Shown here: positions 62,001-64,000 of the stretch, piece by piece
Numbering within the stretch: the first letter of the stretch is position 1
How the letters are laid out: each line of letters starts with the position of its first letter
Assembly: GCA_963678705.1 (NCBI GenBank)
Contig: OY783215.1
Coordinates: 11,451,740-11,515,739, forward strand
Source of the DNA: Panorpa germanica
Taxonomy: Eukaryota > Arthropoda > Insecta > Mecoptera > Panorpidae
Direction: 5' to 3'
Length of the DNA: 64,000 nucleotides
Position numbers and translations under genes: made by a program
The notes under the pieces: generated by a model
What the model was told of the DNA's origin: nothing
Database searches by the model: none
The model's input: the letters and a program-made list of their open reading frames with translations, nothing else

Positions 62001-62527
62001 TTTCACTTGCATGTTAATGCATATAAATTAAGGCCCTATTTGTGACAATGCCTCTAAAATTAAAAAAAAACTATTAGCATTAATACAAGACGCAAAGTTA
62101 ATTAATAACATTTAAATTAATATTGGGTCTTTCAACAAGAAGAGGTGTTATTTTAAATTAACAGAAAAACACAATATTTTCTTGAAAAGTGGTTATACTT
62201 TTATTTTAATCCAAAGTACAAAGTCAGCTGTTAATAATGAAGCACAATATCTACCAAATATCACCGCGATGGTATGAGTTGAAAGTTCATAAATGGTGTT
62301 CTTGTTAAAAGATTGTATTAATGATCACAGTTATCAAATGAAAAAATAAAAGTAATAAATTAATTAATTAGTAAATCCTTCTACCTTCCTGGTAAGCGCC
62401 CTTTTCACAAAGATCCTTCACAATGAGCTCCGTGCCGTGATACAGCCGCACGAAGTGGTGTCTTTGCTGACTGGTCATGCAACGCCTGGTGTAGCTATGA
62501 ATACACCGGAGTCCAGTATGAAGATCC
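58945..62527 (-). CDS. cysteine-rich secreted, probably GPI-anchored protein (spliced, 5'-partial)
   Basis: Four minus-strand exons with consensus splice sites join with exact phase: 62385-62527, 61587-61782, 60909-61023 and 58945-59073, giving 193 codons before TGA. The product has regularly spaced cysteines across all exons (LRC, RRCM, DLC, APC, EIC, TVCC, ECS, KCG, LHC, GNC), implying several disulfides and an extracellular location. The C-terminus has a Ser cluster (FSSSSW), a short polar spacer and a hydrophobic tail (WILPLTIVGCILQL), the layout of a GPI-attachment signal. I recall conserved insect proteins of unknown function with the same text (KDLHTGLRC, SYTRRCM, TVCCSFQEYL, FLDTMSSSL), possibly DUF1397-like, but that family name is uncertain. 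The first base of the upstream exon boundary implies a preceding exon ending in AA. A weak candidate ends at 63870 (CAACAA|GTAACT). The start and signal peptide are probably beyond the window. A possible poly-A signal (AATAAA) lies at 58731-58726. Confidence 0.85.
59074..60908 (-). other. intron of the Cys-rich gene
   Basis: Contains the AGTCGATTGAGGTAAAACTG repeat piece (59150-59330) related to 14.55 kb, ending in CCCCTCTTAA, which may be the end of a TTAA-target element whose other end is near 58780 (TTCAAGAGGG). A GC-richer stretch at 59966-60130 carries a plus-strand frame (MDISNETDATTSK...) of unknown nature. Confidence 0.6.
60909..61023 (-). CDS. Cys-rich gene, third visible exon
   Basis: Acceptor AATTTCTTTTCAG|TTCC; donor TTGATACAG|GTAAAC. 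The first T completes the split Cys codon. It then reads SFQEYLECSQHTVRRKCGLD and FTKKFLDTMSSSLIQ and ends in phase 0. This exon is too short to stand out as an ORF, and it is what ties the flanking exons together. Confidence 0.87.
61250..61310 (+). repeat. dispersed repeat fragment (LINE-like), copy E
   Basis: CAACGCATTAGATTTATTGA then ATGAAGTATGGAAGACAAGG (NALDLLNEVWK). It is within the intron 61024-61586 of the Cys-rich gene. Confidence 0.4.
61587..61782 (-). CDS. Cys-rich gene, second visible exon
   Basis: Acceptor CATGTTATTGCAG|AATTCC; donor ATGCTG|GTAAGA. It reads EFLRHAPCMREVKVEYEIC, then AMHYEDAVSELSKFGK and a charged stretch AEQRDAEKRLKTVC, ending two bases into a Cys codon. An in-frame stop just past the donor confirms the splice is needed. 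Confidence 0.88.
62123..62315. mobile_element. mariner-like MITE, 193 bp, in an intron
   Basis: The left end TTGGGTCTTTCAACAAGAAG and, reversed, the right end CAATCTTTTAACAAGAAC form imperfect inverted termini. TA flanks each side (62121-62122, 62316-62317). It lies in the intron 61783-62384 of the Cys-rich gene. Termini of the TTGGGTCTTTCAA type are common among insect mariner/IS630 relatives. Confidence 0.5.
62385..62527 (-). CDS. Cys-rich gene, first exon seen in this window
   Basis: Acceptor TTATTATTCCAG|GGATCTTC; donor CAGGAAG|GTAGAA. It begins with the last base of a codon (AAG, Lys, expected) and reads DLHTGLRCIHSYTRRCMTS, then a His/Arg-rich middle and DLCEKGAYQE, ending in phase 1. 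Confidence 0.85.
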
Positions 62528-63242
62528 CTGGAATAATAAAACGGATTGCTGGAACCTTTGTTTACGAAAGCCCGGATTTACTAACGTGTTGTGTTTGTTT
62601 GTGTTTGATGATTAGCCTTTACACGTGCTAGATAATTAGTTGAGGATTAGCTAATTGCTTGGATTACATGTACTAACATAATTAGTATTTTGCTTGTGTC
62701 TCAATGTTTATAGTCTACTAAGGATTGCTACATACGATGTTTATTTATTTATTCAGGTTGTTATATGTCTGTAGTTAATCAACACGAGTATTTAAGGGGT
62801 AACACCACCCTGATTATCTAAAGATGGCATTAATTTGTATGATTTCTTTGAAACTAAATTAAATTTTGGAAAGTTTCTTCCAAATCTTATCAATCCAATT
62901 TTAAATCAGGGTTGCAACACCCTAAATATTAGAGAGAATTAAAAAATAATTTCGTCCCCAATGAAATATTTAAATGAAACGAAAGCATTGGCACTGCTGA
63001 CGTTATTTTCGCATATGCATTCATCCAAAAAATTTCAAATATCTGCGACATGTAATAGTAGATCACTTTGCGGCACTTTTATGTCGAGATATATAAACCA
63101 TTACCATTATGATTAAAGACCTATGATATACATACGGGTGCAAAAGTATATTAAAAAACATTAAAATAGAAATTTAGTATAATAATTTTGAATCCAAAAT
63201 AATACATATAAATACATACATACAATTTAGTTTGTATAGTTA

Positions 63243-63332
<90 letters not shown>

Positions 63333-64000
63333 GTGTGTGTGTTTGTGTATACATATATTTCTTTTCCAAACGTTTGAATTTCTTACATCCAATTGACATG
63401 ACCTACAAAGAAGTAACAGCTATCCTGGGAAATTCTAACTTTTATGTTTGGAAAGTAGAAACATTATAAAGTTTGTAGAACGTATTACAGCATCTGGTTG
63501 AAGTGAAGGATAAGCGACCGCAAAATTGTTGCAATTTTCTGATATAAAAATCAGTTGATTCAATAAAATCAAAACATTCTTAATAAAATATTTTCAATAC
63601 CTTTTTTTTATAGAATGTATTTAACATCACCGAGAGAACTATACTAGTTTCATCACTTCATCAATTGTCCTCCGAGTATACGAACAGAACAAAGAAAAAT
63701 TTGTATTCCGATTTCTCACTTTCCTCCCCGCTGCGCTGCTGATGTCACTACGTGGGTCAAATTAACAAAATTCCGGTATATTTTTGAATGGCACTCATAT
63801 ATTAAAATAAAGTGTTATTATAACATAAAAGTACAGCTGTTTATGATTTAAATATCAAAAATAAGTTACTTGTTGACACACCCCTGGCAATTGTCACTTG
63901 ATTCATACGAGGTCGTTATTTTGAACCGTACTACTGAATATCACAAACTTAAAATTTACTTTAAAATTCAAATATATAAATCTGCACCCTAACTTTTAGT
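62528..64000. other. upstream intron and flank of the Cys-rich gene
   Basis: No confident exon. TCCCCGCTGCGCTGCTGATG near 63725 is GC-rich but not an exon on the minus strand. A candidate exon end CAACAA|GTAACT (63870 downward, reading SSDNCQGCVN) has the right phase, but its acceptor (TGATATTCAG at about 63935) is poor. Confidence 0.45.
63244..63329. repeat. (AT)n microsatellite
   Basis: About 43 AT units, followed by a short (TG)n run. The 82-codon minus frame with a Tyr-Ile repeat is an artefact of it. Confidence 0.95.

Noticed and set aside
63151..63399. 82-codon frame with a long Tyr-Ile repeat
   Set aside because: Translation of the (AT)n microsatellite.
1..64000. CRISPR arrays, bacterial operons, rRNA genes
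   Set aside because: Nothing of this kind is present; the sequence is eukaryotic in composition and structure.

Overview
This window is AT-rich animal DNA, almost certainly from an insect or another arthropod. The evidence is a spliced gene with canonical GT-AG introns, long (AT)n microsatellites, and mobile elements typical of insect genomes: mariner, Harbinger-type and hAT-type MITEs, TTAA-target elements, LINE remnants and an LTR retrotransposon. There are no operons and no bacterial-style gene packing. Nearly all short ORFs here are chance or lie inside repeats. The species cannot be named from the sequence.

Left part (1-13 kb). A degenerate GC-rich repeat opens the window. A 300-bp hAT-like MITE sits near 3.3 kb and a 409-bp Harbinger-type MITE at 4.3 kb. 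The dominant feature is a complete LTR retrotransposon on the minus strand (5166-10702). It has LTRs differing at one visible base over 758 bp, a 4-bp target duplication (AAAC), a primer-binding site and one 858-codon gag-pol frame. The pol part stops just after the first catalytic Asp of reverse transcriptase, and the rest of RT, RNase H and integrase are gone. It is a young, non-autonomous element. Its Gag resembles the BEL/Pao-type (DUF1759-like) domain while its RT is Ty3/gypsy-like. Its 3' LTR edge and polypurine region show unusual duplications.

Middle part (13-58 kb). This is mostly intergenic or intronic DNA. It carries two more copies of the Harbinger-type MITE (19.6 and 46.3 kb), LINE C-terminal fragments on opposite strands (38.1 and 44.4 kb), a transposon-protein fragment (40.4 kb), a near-perfect foldback element (42.95 kb) and a 362-bp deletion-derived mariner (47.7 kb). 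It also has a 751-bp TTAA-target element with eight-G termini (50.6 kb), a G-tract repeat family including a 177-bp tandem duplication (55.3 kb), a CpG-rich patch that may be a promoter (22.9-23.3 kb) and a few low-confidence exon candidates (11.1-12.3, 45.5 and 52.6 kb).

Right part (58.9-64 kb). The one gene I can assemble convincingly lies on the minus strand. Four exons (62385-62527, 61587-61782, 60909-61023, 58945-59073) join in phase into 193 codons. They encode a cysteine-rich protein with a C-terminal Ser-rich stretch and hydrophobic tail, as expected of a secreted, probably GPI-anchored protein. The 5' exons, with the start and signal peptide, are not identified and probably lie beyond the right edge.
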